Source of the DNA: Vibrio sp. HI00D65
GTDB taxonomy: Bacteria; Pseudomonadota; Gammaproteobacteria; Enterobacterales; Vibrionaceae
Reading direction: 5' to 3'
DNA: 64,000 nucleotides
Assembly: GCF_001635455.1 (NCBI RefSeq)
Contig: NZ_LWEH01000460.1
Location: 124,001-188,000, forward strand
The notes under the pieces are model-generated. The model saw nothing but the letters and a program-made list of their open reading frames with translations. It had not been told where the DNA came from and did no database searches. Position numbers and translations under genes: made by a program. How positions within the stretch are numbered: the first letter of the stretch is position 1; each line of letters begins with the position of its first letter. Of the stretch, positions 25,549 through 34,694 are shown piece after piece.

Positions 25549-27141
25549 CTATTTTGTCCGTTCAATCGTGTGAGACTTAGACACATTTAACCCTAAACGC
25601 TTCGATAGTCGGCTTAGGTTTGCTCGGTCTGTCTTTAGTACTCGACTGGCCTGCGCCCAGTTAAAGTTAGCTTCTTCTAACACCTCTGTGATGATGCTAC
25701 GTTGAAAATCGTCGGTTGCCCCACGTAAGCCTGCCGATAGGTCAACCGTTGGCGTGGATAGCGGAGTTGCTTTCGCTTGAGTCGTTGCGACTGGCTGATC
25801 TTGATCCAGCGGCCCACAATCTTCTTTGGTGATTGTCACTAGGTTCTTGTTGGTACTACGGGCAAGTGCTTTCAATGCTGAACGACTGATTACGTGCTCA
25901 AGTTCACGGACGTTACCTGGCCAGCTATAGCGGTTAAGGAATACAAGAACGTCAGAGCGGAATTTCACTTGATTGATACCGAGCTTACGACGAGCCTGTT
26001 CCAGGAAGAAACCGGCTAGCAAGCTGATGTCGTCTCCACGATCTTTCAAAGCAGGGACCGCAATAGGGTATACACTCAATCGGTGGTATAAATCGGCTCT
26101 GAATCGACCATCTTCCACTTCTTGCTTTAAATCTCGGTTAGTTGCTGCCAAAACACGCACATCAATGATTTGAATGTTGTCTTGACCTACAGGTTGAATT
26201 TCGTTGTTTTGCAGCGCACGAAGTAACTTGCTTTGCGCGGCTAGCGGCAGTTCACCAATCTCATCGAGGAACAGGGTACCGCCATCGGCAAGTGCGAACT
26301 TACCTAAGCGGTTTTTGTCTGCGCCTGTAAATGCACCACGTACGTGACCAAACAATTCACTTTCAACCAGGTTCTCAGGAATAGCCGCGCAGTTTACGTA
26401 AACCAATGGATTACGCTTACGCAGCGATTGATGATGTAGAGTACGAGCGACCAGTTCTTTGCCTACACCTGTATCACCGTGAATCAGAATGTTGAATTCT
26501 GAAGGCGCTACGACAGCGATGTCGTTCTTGAGCGCCACCATGGTGTCACTGTTACCAATCAACTCACCGCCTTCGCGTTCCCACGCTTCAACGTTCAACT
26601 CTTCTAATAGTTGTTTGGATTGTTTTGCTTGATGCTCAAGCTGAGAGAAAGTTAATGCCATCTGCATGCTTGATGCTGCAATGGCAGCTAATACTTCAAG
26701 ATTACGCGCTGGAATATTAGCGAAGACATCTGGCTTAAGGCTGTCTAGCGTTAGAACCCCTAATAGCTTATCGCCAAATAGCAAAGGCAGCCCCATACAG
26801 GCGTGCATTGGTAGGTCGCCATCATGGTCGATCAGTAAACCATCAAAAGGATCTGGGAGAGAACTATCAGAATCGAAACGAACAGGAGAGCGAGATGCAC
26901 ATATCTCCGCAAAACGTGGGTGCTCTGAAATGATAAAGCGACGACCGAATGTGTCGCGGCTGAGCCCTTGCATCGCGATAGGTACTAGTGTGTCACCTTG
27001 AAGGCTTAATAGCGCGACACAATCACACGTAATGGTTTTACGAATGGCATCGATTAGGCGATTAAAACGATCTTGATCGTTTACACCACTTGCGAGGCCA
27101 ATGGTCATTTCCATGAGGGTAGATGCGGAGATATCTTGCAT
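25549..27141 (-). CDS. norR: Nitric oxide-responsive sigma-54 activator NorR
   Basis: Enhancer-binding activator of 530 aa. The N-terminal GAF domain (about 10-165), which in NorR carries the NO-sensing non-haem iron, is followed by an AAA+ domain (about 190-420) with Walker A GDTGVGKE, GAFTGA for sigma-54 contact, Walker B GGTLFLDEIGELPL and the arginine-finger region. A Fis-type HTH ends the protein (NFNWAQASRVLKTDRANLSRLSKRLGL). Length and order match NorR. It is divergent from hmp, which encodes an NO dioxygenase. The region between them holds repeated GT-N7-AC sites and a sigma-54 promoter. Confidence 0.94.
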   Translation of the reverse strand: MQDISASTLMEMTIGLASGVNDQDRFNRLIDAIRKTITCDCVALLSLQGDTLVPIAMQGLSRDTFGRRFIISEHPRFAEICASRSPVRFDSDSSLPDPFDGLLIDHDGDLPMHACMGLPLLFGDKLLGVLTLDSLKPDVFANIPARNLEVLAAIAASSMQMALTFSQLEHQAKQSKQLLEELNVEAWEREGGELIGNSDTMVALKNDIAVVAPSEFNILIHGDTGVGKELVARTLHHQSLRKRNPLVYVNCAAIPENLVESELFGHVRGAFTGADKNRLGKFALADGGTLFLDEIGELPLAAQSKLLRALQNNEIQPVGQDNIQIIDVRVLAATNRDLKQEVEDGRFRADLYHRLSVYPIAVPALKDRGDDISLLAGFFLEQARRKLGINQVKFRSDVLVFLNRYSWPGNVRELEHVISRSALKALARSTNKNLVTITKEDCGPLDQDQPVATTQAKATPLSTPTVDLSAGLRGATDDFQRSIITEVLEEANFNWAQASRVLKTDRANLSRLSKRLGLNVSKSHTIERTK

Positions 27142-27179
27142 AAAAAACTCTAACTGTGTGTGTTTATATACATAATAAG

Positions 27180-27190
27180 GTCTTATTGAC
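27180..27190. promoter_or_regulatory. NorR-box-like site 1
   Basis: GTCTTATTGAC fits the known NorR consensus GT-N7-AC. The next copy lies 22 bases further, two helical turns away. Confidence 0.7.
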
Positions 27191-27201
27191 TCAAAAAAAA
27201 G

Positions 27202-27212
27202 GTCTTTTTGAC
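27202..27212. promoter_or_regulatory. NorR-box-like site 2
   Basis: GTCTTTTTGAC fits GT-N7-AC and is 22 bases from site 1. It lies upstream of the sigma-54 promoter, as expected for an enhancer. Confidence 0.7.
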
Positions 27213-27268
27213 ATTTTTATAAAAGGGGTTTTTGAGAATGAAGCCAGTGCTGGCGCGGTTTGAAAAAG

Positions 27269-27286
27269 TTGGCACTGATTGTGCAA
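27269..27286 (+). promoter_or_regulatory. Sigma-54 promoter of hmp
   Basis: TTGGCACTGATTGTGCAA has the -24 GG and -12 GC dinucleotides 10 bases apart within TGGCAC-N5-GTGC. It points towards hmp, about 225 bases upstream of its ATG and 57 bases past NorR-like site 2. Confidence 0.75.
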
Positions 27287-27464
27287 GAGAGATAGTGAAG
27301 CCCAATTATAGCGCTGATTAAACAGACTATTCTCGATCTCAATCAATCAGGTGGCATTAATCAGGTTTCGCGATTTTTTGAAATGAAAACGAGTCAAATT
27401 AACTCAGTTTCTAAGAATAACTAAGCTTTCAGAAAATCGATAAGTCATTCTTAATTTTTAAGTA

Positions 27465-27475
27465 GTCAAAATGAC
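27465..27475. promoter_or_regulatory. NorR-box-like site 3 near hmp start
   Basis: GTCAAAATGAC is a perfect inverted repeat (GTCA/TGAC) that also fits GT-N7-AC. It lies 38 bases before the hmp ATG and downstream of the predicted sigma-54 start, so its role (extra site, other repressor, or chance) is open. Confidence 0.4.
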
Positions 27476-27512
27476 ATAATAGGTCATAAGGCTCAGTGTT
27501 CGGAGTAAATTC

Positions 27513-28709
27513 ATGCTTAACAATGCACATATCAAAATCATCAAATCTACTATTCCTCTACTTGAGAGCGCAGGCCCAGCTTTAACTCAGTATTTTTATC
27601 AACGTATGTTCACACATAACCCTGAGTTAAAAGATATCTTCAATATGACTCACCAAAGAACAGGTCGCCAAGGCGTAGCACTGTTTGAAGCTATCGCGGC
27701 ATATGCAAAGAACATTGAAAACCTAGCAGCGTTAACAACAGCGGTTGAACGCATTGCTCAGAAACATACAAGTTTTAACATTCAGCCAGAACACTACCAA
27801 ATTGTTGGTTTACACCTGATTGAAACACTACGTGAATTGGCAACAGACGCGTTTACACCTGAAGTTGAAGAGGCCTGGACAGCGGCTTACCTTTTCTTGT
27901 CTCAAGTATTCATCGATCGTGAAGCTGAGCTTTACCTGCAACGTAAACAAGCTGTTGGCGGTTGGGAAGCAGCACGTACGTTCGTGATTGCAGACAAGAT
28001 TGAAGAATCAGCACTAGTAACAAGCTTTATTCTACAACCAAAAGATGGCGGTGACGTTCTAGATTACACGCCTGGTCAATACATCGGTATCGAAGTTAAG
28101 CCAGAAGGCACGCAATACAGCGAAATTCGCCAATACTCACTATCAGATAAGCCGAACGGTAAGCAATACCGCATCTCTGTTAAACGTGAAGGCCATAGCC
28201 AAGAAACACAGGGCGTGGTTTCTAACCACCTACACGACACGGTTGCTATCGGTGATGAAGTAAGCCTTTACGCTCCGGCGGGTGACTTCATGTATCAAGA
28301 GCGCAGTAAGCCAGTAACGCTTATCTCTGCAGGTGTTGGTGTAACGCCAATGCAGTCAATGCTTGAGTTCCTGAATACTGAAGAGAAAAACGAGCCAGTG
28401 CTTTACCTACATGCTTGTGAAAATGAAGGTCAACACTCATTCACTAAACGTGTGAAAGACATCGTTGCTGATAAAGGCTGGTCTGCGAAGACATGGTACA
28501 TGAACAAAGAAGCATCTGCGTGTGAAAACACACACGAAGGTCAAATGGATCTTGCTTCGATCTCTGATACTGAAGGATTCAAAGACAGCGATTTTTACAT
28601 CTGTGGCCCTGTAGGTTTCATGAAGAACATTGTTGAGCAGCTAGACGCACTTAAAGTTGACCGCTCTCGTGTTCACTACGAAGTATTTGGCCCTCACGCT
28701 AACTTTTAA
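27513..28709 (+). CDS. hmp: Flavohaemoprotein, nitric oxide dioxygenase
   Basis: NO dioxygenase of 398 aa that oxidises NO to nitrate with O2 and NADPH in the cytosol. The N-terminal globin domain (about 1-138) carries the proximal-His segment IAQKHTSFNIQPEHYQIVG. The ferredoxin-reductase-like part follows: an FAD site with RQYSLS (about 205-210), then NAD-binding VTLISAGVGVTPMQSML and the C-terminal FYICGPVGFMKNI...VHYEVFGPH. Length matches E. coli Hmp (396). It is preceded by a sigma-54 promoter and NorR-like sites and is divergent from norR, so NO should induce it. Confidence 0.97.
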   Translation: MLNNAHIKIIKSTIPLLESAGPALTQYFYQRMFTHNPELKDIFNMTHQRTGRQGVALFEAIAAYAKNIENLAALTTAVERIAQKHTSFNIQPEHYQIVGLHLIETLRELATDAFTPEVEEAWTAAYLFLSQVFIDREAELYLQRKQAVGGWEAARTFVIADKIEESALVTSFILQPKDGGDVLDYTPGQYIGIEVKPEGTQYSEIRQYSLSDKPNGKQYRISVKREGHSQETQGVVSNHLHDTVAIGDEVSLYAPAGDFMYQERSKPVTLISAGVGVTPMQSMLEFLNTEEKNEPVLYLHACENEGQHSFTKRVKDIVADKGWSAKTWYMNKEASACENTHEGQMDLASISDTEGFKDSDFYICGPVGFMKNIVEQLDALKVDRSRVHYEVFGPHANF

Positions 28710-28761
28710 GAAGTCTAGGGAGTTGTGTTAACACTCGCCTGATCTATTAAAAACCTTGCCC

Positions 28762-28797
28762 AATCAAAAGGCCTCACAATATGAGGCCTTTTTTCGT
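28762..28797 (+). terminator. Terminator after hmp
   Basis: Stem AAAAGGCCTCA/TGAGGCCTTTTTT with a CAATA loop, about 55 bases past the hmp stop. A-tracts on the left could also serve the convergent TDT gene. Confidence 0.88.
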
Positions 28798-28847
28798 TTT
28801 GTGCGAAGCTGCGGATTCAGCGATCTGGAAAGTGTTATTTGAATTGG

Positions 28848-29861
28848 TTAAGAACGTTTCACTTTCTTAGACATGTAATCAGGGTCAAAAAGCTCGGGCC
28901 AGTACATCTTCACGTAACCGCCTGCGACCCAAACGACTAGGATAGTTGCGATGGTCAATTCGAAGAAACCAAATTTATGTAACCAGTACCACTGTGGATA
29001 CTCGGCACCGAAAAAGGTGGTTAATCTATACATAGCGATAGCACTGATTACTGATGGGAAGGTTACTGCTGCGATGGAAGGTTGGAACTTCAGCCGCATG
29101 AGCCTTACATAGCATAAGTAGATCAGCAACGTCATGGTAATAGCAATACCCGCTAAAGCGCCTGTCAGAATTGGGTCAGGGTGGTCGAAATTAACCAAGT
29201 AAGCGGCAAGCGATAAATTCACTGGAGCTGCCATGATTGCTAGTGTCGGTCTTGCTCTACGGGGGAGGATTCCTTCAAACACCAAGCGGTAAAGCACTAC
29301 AGGCAGCAAGAAGAAGTAGATACCGATACATGTTGCTGCAAGTGTTTCTGAAAACACTGTGTGTCCAAATTGGGTGCCCGCCAGAGAACTACTAATCAAG
29401 CCCACAGGGTATAGGAACCAGCTTGGAACGATATTAGACATCTTGAAATTGATGCTCTGGAAACCGAAGAACAATACCATCATCGAAAAATGAAGTAATA
29501 GGGCACAGAACCAGATTGGGTAGGCGATTATTGGTGATATTTCGGCTAAATAGTCACATAGAATCAATAGTGCCATGCTCATTGGCGCCATCAAGCTTCC
29601 ACTAAGTGGGTGACGAATATCATTAATGAAGGTATTAAAACTTGTCAGGTAACGAAGTAAAACAGGTAACAGAAGCAGCGCACCAAGTGAAGCGAGGTAG
29701 GGGCGAATAACCTCACCTATGCCTGGTATATATAAAGCCCAAGCTTGTCCTAGACCTATAACACCAAGTGCTAAAGATGCCTGAGATGGCGGCACGTTTT
29801 TGACTTGGGTCAACCTTCTCCAGTTCAACGACTTGCTCCAACTTAGTGACTTATAAAACAA
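28848..29861 (-). CDS. TDT-family (TehA/SLAC1-like) transporter
   Basis: A 337-residue inner-membrane protein with about ten hydrophobic helices. It starts with a basic cytoplasmic stretch, then VPPSQASLALGVIGLGQAW, which matches the first helix of the tellurite-resistance/dicarboxylate transporter family (TehA, SLAC1 anion channels). The GTQFGHTVFSE and WYWLHKFGFFELTIATILVVW segments fit too. The substrate could be a dicarboxylate, sulfite or another anion; sequence alone does not say. Confidence 0.8.
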   Translation of the reverse strand: MFYKSLSWSKSLNWRRLTQVKNVPPSQASLALGVIGLGQAWALYIPGIGEVIRPYLASLGALLLLPVLLRYLTSFNTFINDIRHPLSGSLMAPMSMALLILCDYLAEISPIIAYPIWFCALLLHFSMMVLFFGFQSINFKMSNIVPSWFLYPVGLISSSLAGTQFGHTVFSETLAATCIGIYFFLLPVVLYRLVFEGILPRRARPTLAIMAAPVNLSLAAYLVNFDHPDPILTGALAGIAITMTLLIYLCYVRLMRLKFQPSIAAVTFPSVISAIAMYRLTTFFGAEYPQWYWLHKFGFFELTIATILVVWVAGGYVKMYWPELFDPDYMSKKVKRS

Positions 29862-30044
29862 TGGTTAACAATAAAGGTTTTGCTCTATTTAATGCGTGCA
29901 GTTGTGCCATCAAGAGCTGTTGAGGGCGCTAAACTAATTTTGAGTGGATGATAGCAACTTTAACGTTTGCTTTTTTGACTTTGATGCGGAATCGGGACAT
30001 TAAGCACGTTGAATGTGTGCTTTTGTTCTATGAGTCATTTGTTA

Positions 30045-31451
30045 TTAACGAACTTCCTCTTGTTGAGGGAGGTCTTGTTGTCTCAACTTCTCGTTCTTAA
30101 GCGTGCGATTAAGTAGTTGGCTATAGATTGGTTGGCCACCTAGCATTTGCGCAAAGATAACGGCACCAAGGCAGGTAATGATCAAAGGTAAGATCAGGTA
30201 ATAGTTATTGGTCATTTCGATAACTAGTAATATACCTGTAATCGGTGCGCGTACAGTTGCTGCGAACAGTGCGCCCATACCTGCAATCGCAAACATACCT
30301 GGCTCTATATTTAACTCAGGGAAGAATGCAGCCGCGATAAGCCCAAATGCATAACCGAAGAGTGTACCCAGTGCTAGCATAGGAGCGAAAATACCGCCCG
30401 GTGCACCAGAGCCGAAACAGAGTAGAGTGGTAAGCACGCGTCCAATGAAAATTAGCAGCAATATGTTGGTGCTGTAATTACCATTGGTGACATTTGGGAT
30501 AATACCGATACCACCGCCAGTCAATTCAGGGATGTAGAGAAGCAATAAGCCAAAGCAACCACCGAGTAATGTACCTGTCATCAAGTAACGTTTGCGGTCA
30601 TTTTTGTGTATTGCGACAAACATGTCCTGTGAAAGGGTGATCAGTTTATTGAAAATTACCCCGAACATTCCGAACAGTACGCCTAATAACAAGAATAACC
30701 AAAGTGCACTCAGTTCTGGCTGTTGATATTGAGGCATCGTAATAACAGCCGACTGCCCGTTGATAGAACGAAATACAATGTTGGCTGAAACGGCAGAAAT
30801 GATAACGGCTTTGATAGAAATGAGAGAGTAGCGGAACTGTGGTCGCATCTCTTCTACAACGAACATGATTCCAGCCAAGGGAGCATTGAATGCAGCTGCT
30901 AAACCACCAGCTGCGCCAGAGGCAAGCAGTGAGTGTCGACTGTCGTCGTCTTTTACACGGAAGATGTCAGTGACCATACGACCAATGCTGCCACCCATTT
31001 GCACGGTTGGTCCTTCACGACCTAGCACCATACCTGAACCTAATGCGCCCATACCGCCAAAGAACTTGACAGGTAGAACTCGCCACCAACGAACCGGACG
31101 CATCCCGTCCATCGCGCCTTCAATCTCAGGGATACCGGATCCTGCGGCTTCCGGGGCAAAGCGGTGAACAAGAAAATAACCAATGAAAGCAAAGGCTGCA
31201 CTAATAAGAAACGCAGATAACCAAAGTGGTAGATGGTTGCCCAACTCATCTTTCAGCCAGTCGGTACGTGTTTCTGTTATGAAATGCACTGCAACTTCGA
31301 AGTAGGTACCAACAACACCCGCGAGAATACCAACAAGACAAGAAAGGATAAGAACTGAAACGGGAGCTTTGTCTCTAGAAAGAAATTGGTTGATAGCACC
31401 CCTTGGCATTTTTGCTAAAAGGGACTGCTTAAATTTCTCTCTATTGGTCAT
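30045..31451 (-). CDS. clcA: H+/Cl- antiporter ClcA
   Basis: ClC-family secondary transporter of 468 aa exchanging two Cl- for one H+, used in extreme acid resistance. Signature motifs are intact: GSGIPEIEGAMDG (selectivity Ser), GREGPTVQMGG (gating Glu, E148 in E. coli), FVVEEMRPQFRYS (internal proton Glu, E203), and GAPGGIFAPMLALGTL. The C-terminal tail is short and no CBS domains are present. The length fits E. coli ClcA (473). It is a single gene on the minus strand. Confidence 0.95.
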   Translation of the reverse strand: MTNREKFKQSLLAKMPRGAINQFLSRDKAPVSVLILSCLVGILAGVVGTYFEVAVHFITETRTDWLKDELGNHLPLWLSAFLISAAFAFIGYFLVHRFAPEAAGSGIPEIEGAMDGMRPVRWWRVLPVKFFGGMGALGSGMVLGREGPTVQMGGSIGRMVTDIFRVKDDDSRHSLLASGAAGGLAAAFNAPLAGIMFVVEEMRPQFRYSLISIKAVIISAVSANIVFRSINGQSAVITMPQYQQPELSALWLFLLLGVLFGMFGVIFNKLITLSQDMFVAIHKNDRKRYLMTGTLLGGCFGLLLLYIPELTGGGIGIIPNVTNGNYSTNILLLIFIGRVLTTLLCFGSGAPGGIFAPMLALGTLFGYAFGLIAAAFFPELNIEPGMFAIAGMGALFAATVRAPITGILLVIEMTNNYYLILPLIITCLGAVIFAQMLGGQPIYSQLLNRTLKNEKLRQQDLPQQEEVR

Positions 31452-32035
31452 TGAAGTTTGGTTCCTGAGTTGATGCGGTGGGGCTTAAGTAAATTATACG
31501 CCTACTCTGCTTATCCTATAGCAACAAAGATGCAAAGTTGAATTTCATTTATGAAAGGAGTGTATTACATAAATAGATTGTATAAAGGATATAGTGGAAT
31601 CACCGTCACAATTTTGATCGAATCTACGGTGCTAACTTGAATTACTGCCAAAATGAACCATATTTAATTCGTAAAGCAACATAACTAGCCGCAAGGAGAC
31701 ATGAGGTTTTACACACAATTTGGATGGATTCAAAAATACAAAGTTTTAATTCCTCGTTAAATGTTCAGGTCGATATTCAAGACTTCCTGATTCGCGAACT
31801 CACGATTGAGTAACGAGGGTGAGGCGTACTCTTGAAGTGCGCCTTTAGTTTGTCTGGAGCATCCAAAAGCATTTCCTTTTCCTAGCGCCAAACCTTCGAC
31901 TACGCACACCAGCTTCTTGTCTCACTTTCCCTAGGTCTAGAGCTTGTTTTCAATTTATCAATTGAAGTATAAACAAGCGATTGGGGTCAACTTTTCGGTA
32001 ATTGAGTATATACTCCCTTAAAAAGGAGAACTGAT
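31452..32035. other. Gene-free region between clcA and yeiR-like genes
   Basis: About 580 bases between divergent genes. No convincing CDS; one 20-codon frame (MRFYTQFGWIQ...) at about 31701 has AAGGAGAC before it but no further support. A terminator-like stem AGGCGTACT/AGTGCGCCT followed by TTAGTTTGT occurs at 31822-31853 with no gene in front of it. It may end a small RNA or the 20-codon frame. Confidence 0.45.
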
Positions 32036-33019
32036 ATGACCAAAAAAGTTCCTACGAACATAATTACGGGTTTCTTAGGCGTTGGTAAGACGACTGCTAT
32101 CTTGAACCTATTGAAAAATAAACCTGAGAATCAAAACTGGGCTGTTCTGGTTAATGAGTTCGGTGAGATTGGTATTGATGGTGCACTGATGACAGATCAA
32201 GGCGCATTGATTAAAGAAGTGCCGGGTGGCTGCATGTGTTGTACTGCTGGCGTACCGATGTCGGTGGGCATTAATGTGTTGCTTCGTCAAAAGCCAGACC
32301 GTTTACTGATTGAGCCAACAGGCCTAGGGCATCCAAAGCAGGTTATTGCTACCCTAATTTCAGAACAATACACGCCATACGTTGATCTTAAAGCGACGCT
32401 AGGTTTGGTAGATCCGCGTAACTTATCCAACGAAAAATACACCTCTAATCAGAACTTTAATGATCAGCTAGACAGTGCCGATGTAATTCTTGGTACTAAA
32501 GTTGACCTTGTTCACTCTGAAGACATCGATGTATTTAATGATTGGGTCACGGATCAAACGCCAGCAAAAGTGTTCCATAAGTTGATTCACGATGGTGAAG
32601 TGCCTCTAGAAGTGTTGGACATTGAGCGTGTGTACGGCAGTGCTTCAACTCATCTTGAATCACACCATCATGTTCACGCTGAACAAGAACCTCAATTCGA
32701 ACTTCCTCCGGGCGAAGCGTTCATCCGCAGGGAAAACAAAGGTCAGGGTTACTTTAGCTGTGGCTGGTTGTTTGGCGCAGAATATAAATTCGAATTCGAT
32801 GCACTATTCTCAATGCTGTCTGATCTAACGGCTGAGCGGGTTAAAGCGGTGGTTAATACAGATCAAGGTTGCTTTGCTTTCAACGTTGCGAATCAAGTTG
32901 TGTCAGTCAATGAAATCACACTAGATGGCTTTGAATCACGACTTGAAGTTATCGACTCACAGCTTATGCCTTGGGGTGACCTAGAGCAGATCTTGCTCAA
33001 GCTGTGTGGTATCAAATAG
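32036..33019 (+). CDS. yeiR: Zinc-binding GTPase YeiR (COG0523/CobW family)
   Basis: Cytosolic metal-chaperone-type GTPase of 327 aa. Seen: P-loop GFLGVGKTT at the N-terminus, the metal motif GGCMCC (CxCC), the downstream LLIEPTGLGHPKQV, TKVDL for guanine recognition, a His-rich linker (HLESHHHVHAEQ) and the C-terminal CobW domain. IGIDGALM...IKEVPGGCMCCTAGVPM is close to E. coli YeiR (328 aa) rather than YjiA. The His-rich stretch supports zinc binding. AAAAGGAG precedes the ATG. It is a single gene; no Zur box was recognised. Confidence 0.9.
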   Translation: MTKKVPTNIITGFLGVGKTTAILNLLKNKPENQNWAVLVNEFGEIGIDGALMTDQGALIKEVPGGCMCCTAGVPMSVGINVLLRQKPDRLLIEPTGLGHPKQVIATLISEQYTPYVDLKATLGLVDPRNLSNEKYTSNQNFNDQLDSADVILGTKVDLVHSEDIDVFNDWVTDQTPAKVFHKLIHDGEVPLEVLDIERVYGSASTHLESHHHVHAEQEPQFELPPGEAFIRRENKGQGYFSCGWLFGAEYKFEFDALFSMLSDLTAERVKAVVNTDQGCFAFNVANQVVSVNEITLDGFESRLEVIDSQLMPWGDLEQILLKLCGIK

Positions 33020-33199
33020 GTTTTATTCTCTGTTTGAGCCTAATAATCGGGTGTTTACTTCCGGTTCGTGTGGTAAACACCAAATTAAGTGAGAAAATTT
33101 GCGTTATATCACGATAAATGTGAGATAAATCACTCTAATTACTTTATAGTGCTTGGCTGAAATAAGAATGTAGGCTGTCTGCTTAAGGAACTCGTAACA

Positions 33200-34486
33200 A
33201 TGTCATTTTCCTCTCAAGGTTTTGCTCCTGAGTTAGTCAAAGCGCTGACTGAGTGCGGTTATGAAAAACTCACACCAATTCAACAAAAAGCAATTCCAAT
33301 GGCTCGTAAAGGCCATGATATTTTTGCTACTGCTCAAACCGGTACAGGTAAAACAGCGGCATTCTCATTGCCTGTTATCCAGCATCTACTGAACAGTGGT
33401 AAAAAAGCATCTCGAGGAACGGCTCGCGGCCTTATTTTAGCTCCAACTCGTGAGTTAGCAGCGCAGATTGCTCAAAACATTAAAGACTACGTTAAATACA
33501 CAGAACTAAGCGTTTCTGCGGTTTACGGCGGTAACAAGATGTCTTCACAGGTTCGTCAATTAGAACTAGGTGTTGATATTCTGGTTGCGACGCCAGGCCG
33601 TTTAGAAGAGCACTTAGAGGCGGGTAACGTGTCTATTGCTAACCTAGAATTCCTCGTATTTGATGAAGCTGACCGTATCTTAGATATGGGCTTTATCAAT
33701 GCGGTTCGCAAGATCATGTTGGATGTAGAAACTTCTCCACAAATCATGATGTTCTCTGCGACCACATCAACGCAGTTAAACCAACTGTCGGTTGATATCT
33801 TACGTAAGCCAAAACGTATCAGTGTTGAGCGTGAAAATTCAACGGCTGCAACGGTAGGTCACGTAGTTTACCCTGTGGATCAAGAGCGTAAAACAGAGCT
33901 ATTGTCTGAGCTTATTGGTCGTAAAAACTGGCGCCAAGTGCTGGTTTTTGTGAACTATAAAGAAACCGCTAACGAAGTGGTTAAAGAGCTTAAACTAGAC
34001 GGTATTAAAGCCGTACTGTGTCACGGTGATAAAGCGCAAAGTGCTCGTCGTCGTGCTCTAGATGATTTTAAAGAAGGTAAAGCACGTGTAATGGTAGCAA
34101 CCGATGTTGCGGCTCGTGGTTTAGATATTGAAGACTTACCACACGTGATTAACTACGACATGCCTTTCTTAGCAGAAGATTACGTTCACCGTATTGGCCG
34201 TACTGGTCGTGCAGGTAAACAAGGCCATGCTGTCTCTTTCGTTAACCGTGAAGAAGAGTTAACTGTGGTTCAGGTTGAGAAACTGATTCAACAACGCATT
34301 CGTCGTGTTGAGCAACCAGGTTACGAACCTAAGAAGCGTGATGCTTACATTGAGAAGCTAAACACGAAAGCGGCATACAAAAACCGTCAAGGTCGTAAGA
34401 ACAACGCGAACGATGCACCACAAGACCAAGCAAGCGCAGAACGTCGTTTAGCGATGATGAAGCGAATTAAGAATCGTCGTAAGTAA
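33200..34486 (+). CDS. DEAD-box RNA helicase, RhlE-like
   Basis: ATP-dependent RNA helicase of 428 aa. All core motifs are present in order: Q motif GYEKLTPIQQKAIP, motif I AQTGTGKTA, Ia PTRELAAQI, Ib TPGR, II DEAD, III SAT, IV VLVFVNYKE, V ATDVAARGLD and VI HRIGRTGRAG. A basic C-terminal tail (about 365-428) ends KRIKNRRK and probably binds RNA. Length and tail fit the RhlE group, which acts in ribosome assembly and RNA turnover. A terminator follows. Confidence 0.93.
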   Translation: MSFSSQGFAPELVKALTECGYEKLTPIQQKAIPMARKGHDIFATAQTGTGKTAAFSLPVIQHLLNSGKKASRGTARGLILAPTRELAAQIAQNIKDYVKYTELSVSAVYGGNKMSSQVRQLELGVDILVATPGRLEEHLEAGNVSIANLEFLVFDEADRILDMGFINAVRKIMLDVETSPQIMMFSATTSTQLNQLSVDILRKPKRISVERENSTAATVGHVVYPVDQERKTELLSELIGRKNWRQVLVFVNYKETANEVVKELKLDGIKAVLCHGDKAQSARRRALDDFKEGKARVMVATDVAARGLDIEDLPHVINYDMPFLAEDYVHRIGRTGRAGKQGHAVSFVNREEELTVVQVEKLIQQRIRRVEQPGYEPKKRDAYIEKLNTKAAYKNRQGRKNNANDAPQDQASAERRLAMMKRIKNRRK

Positions 34487-34502
34487 AATTACGGTTGGTT
34501 AT

Positions 34503-34534
34503 GGAAAAGAGCCACTGTATTGTGGCTCTTTTGC
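34503..34534 (+). terminator. Terminator after helicase gene
   Basis: Stem AAAAGAGCCAC/GTGGCTCTTTT with a TGTATT loop, about 20 bases after the stop. Confidence 0.85.
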
Positions 34535-34694
34535 GTTTTTAGGTGTGGTGTTATTTATAAACACGGTTGCTCTACATAAATGCTTATTCTGGCGTTTGTG
34601 ATCATCGATTTTTCAATCTCCCAATTTTCAGTGAACTTTTTCTCAATGGGGATACAGTGAGTTTCAAGCAGTAACAAGGCAGTAAGGTAATAAT

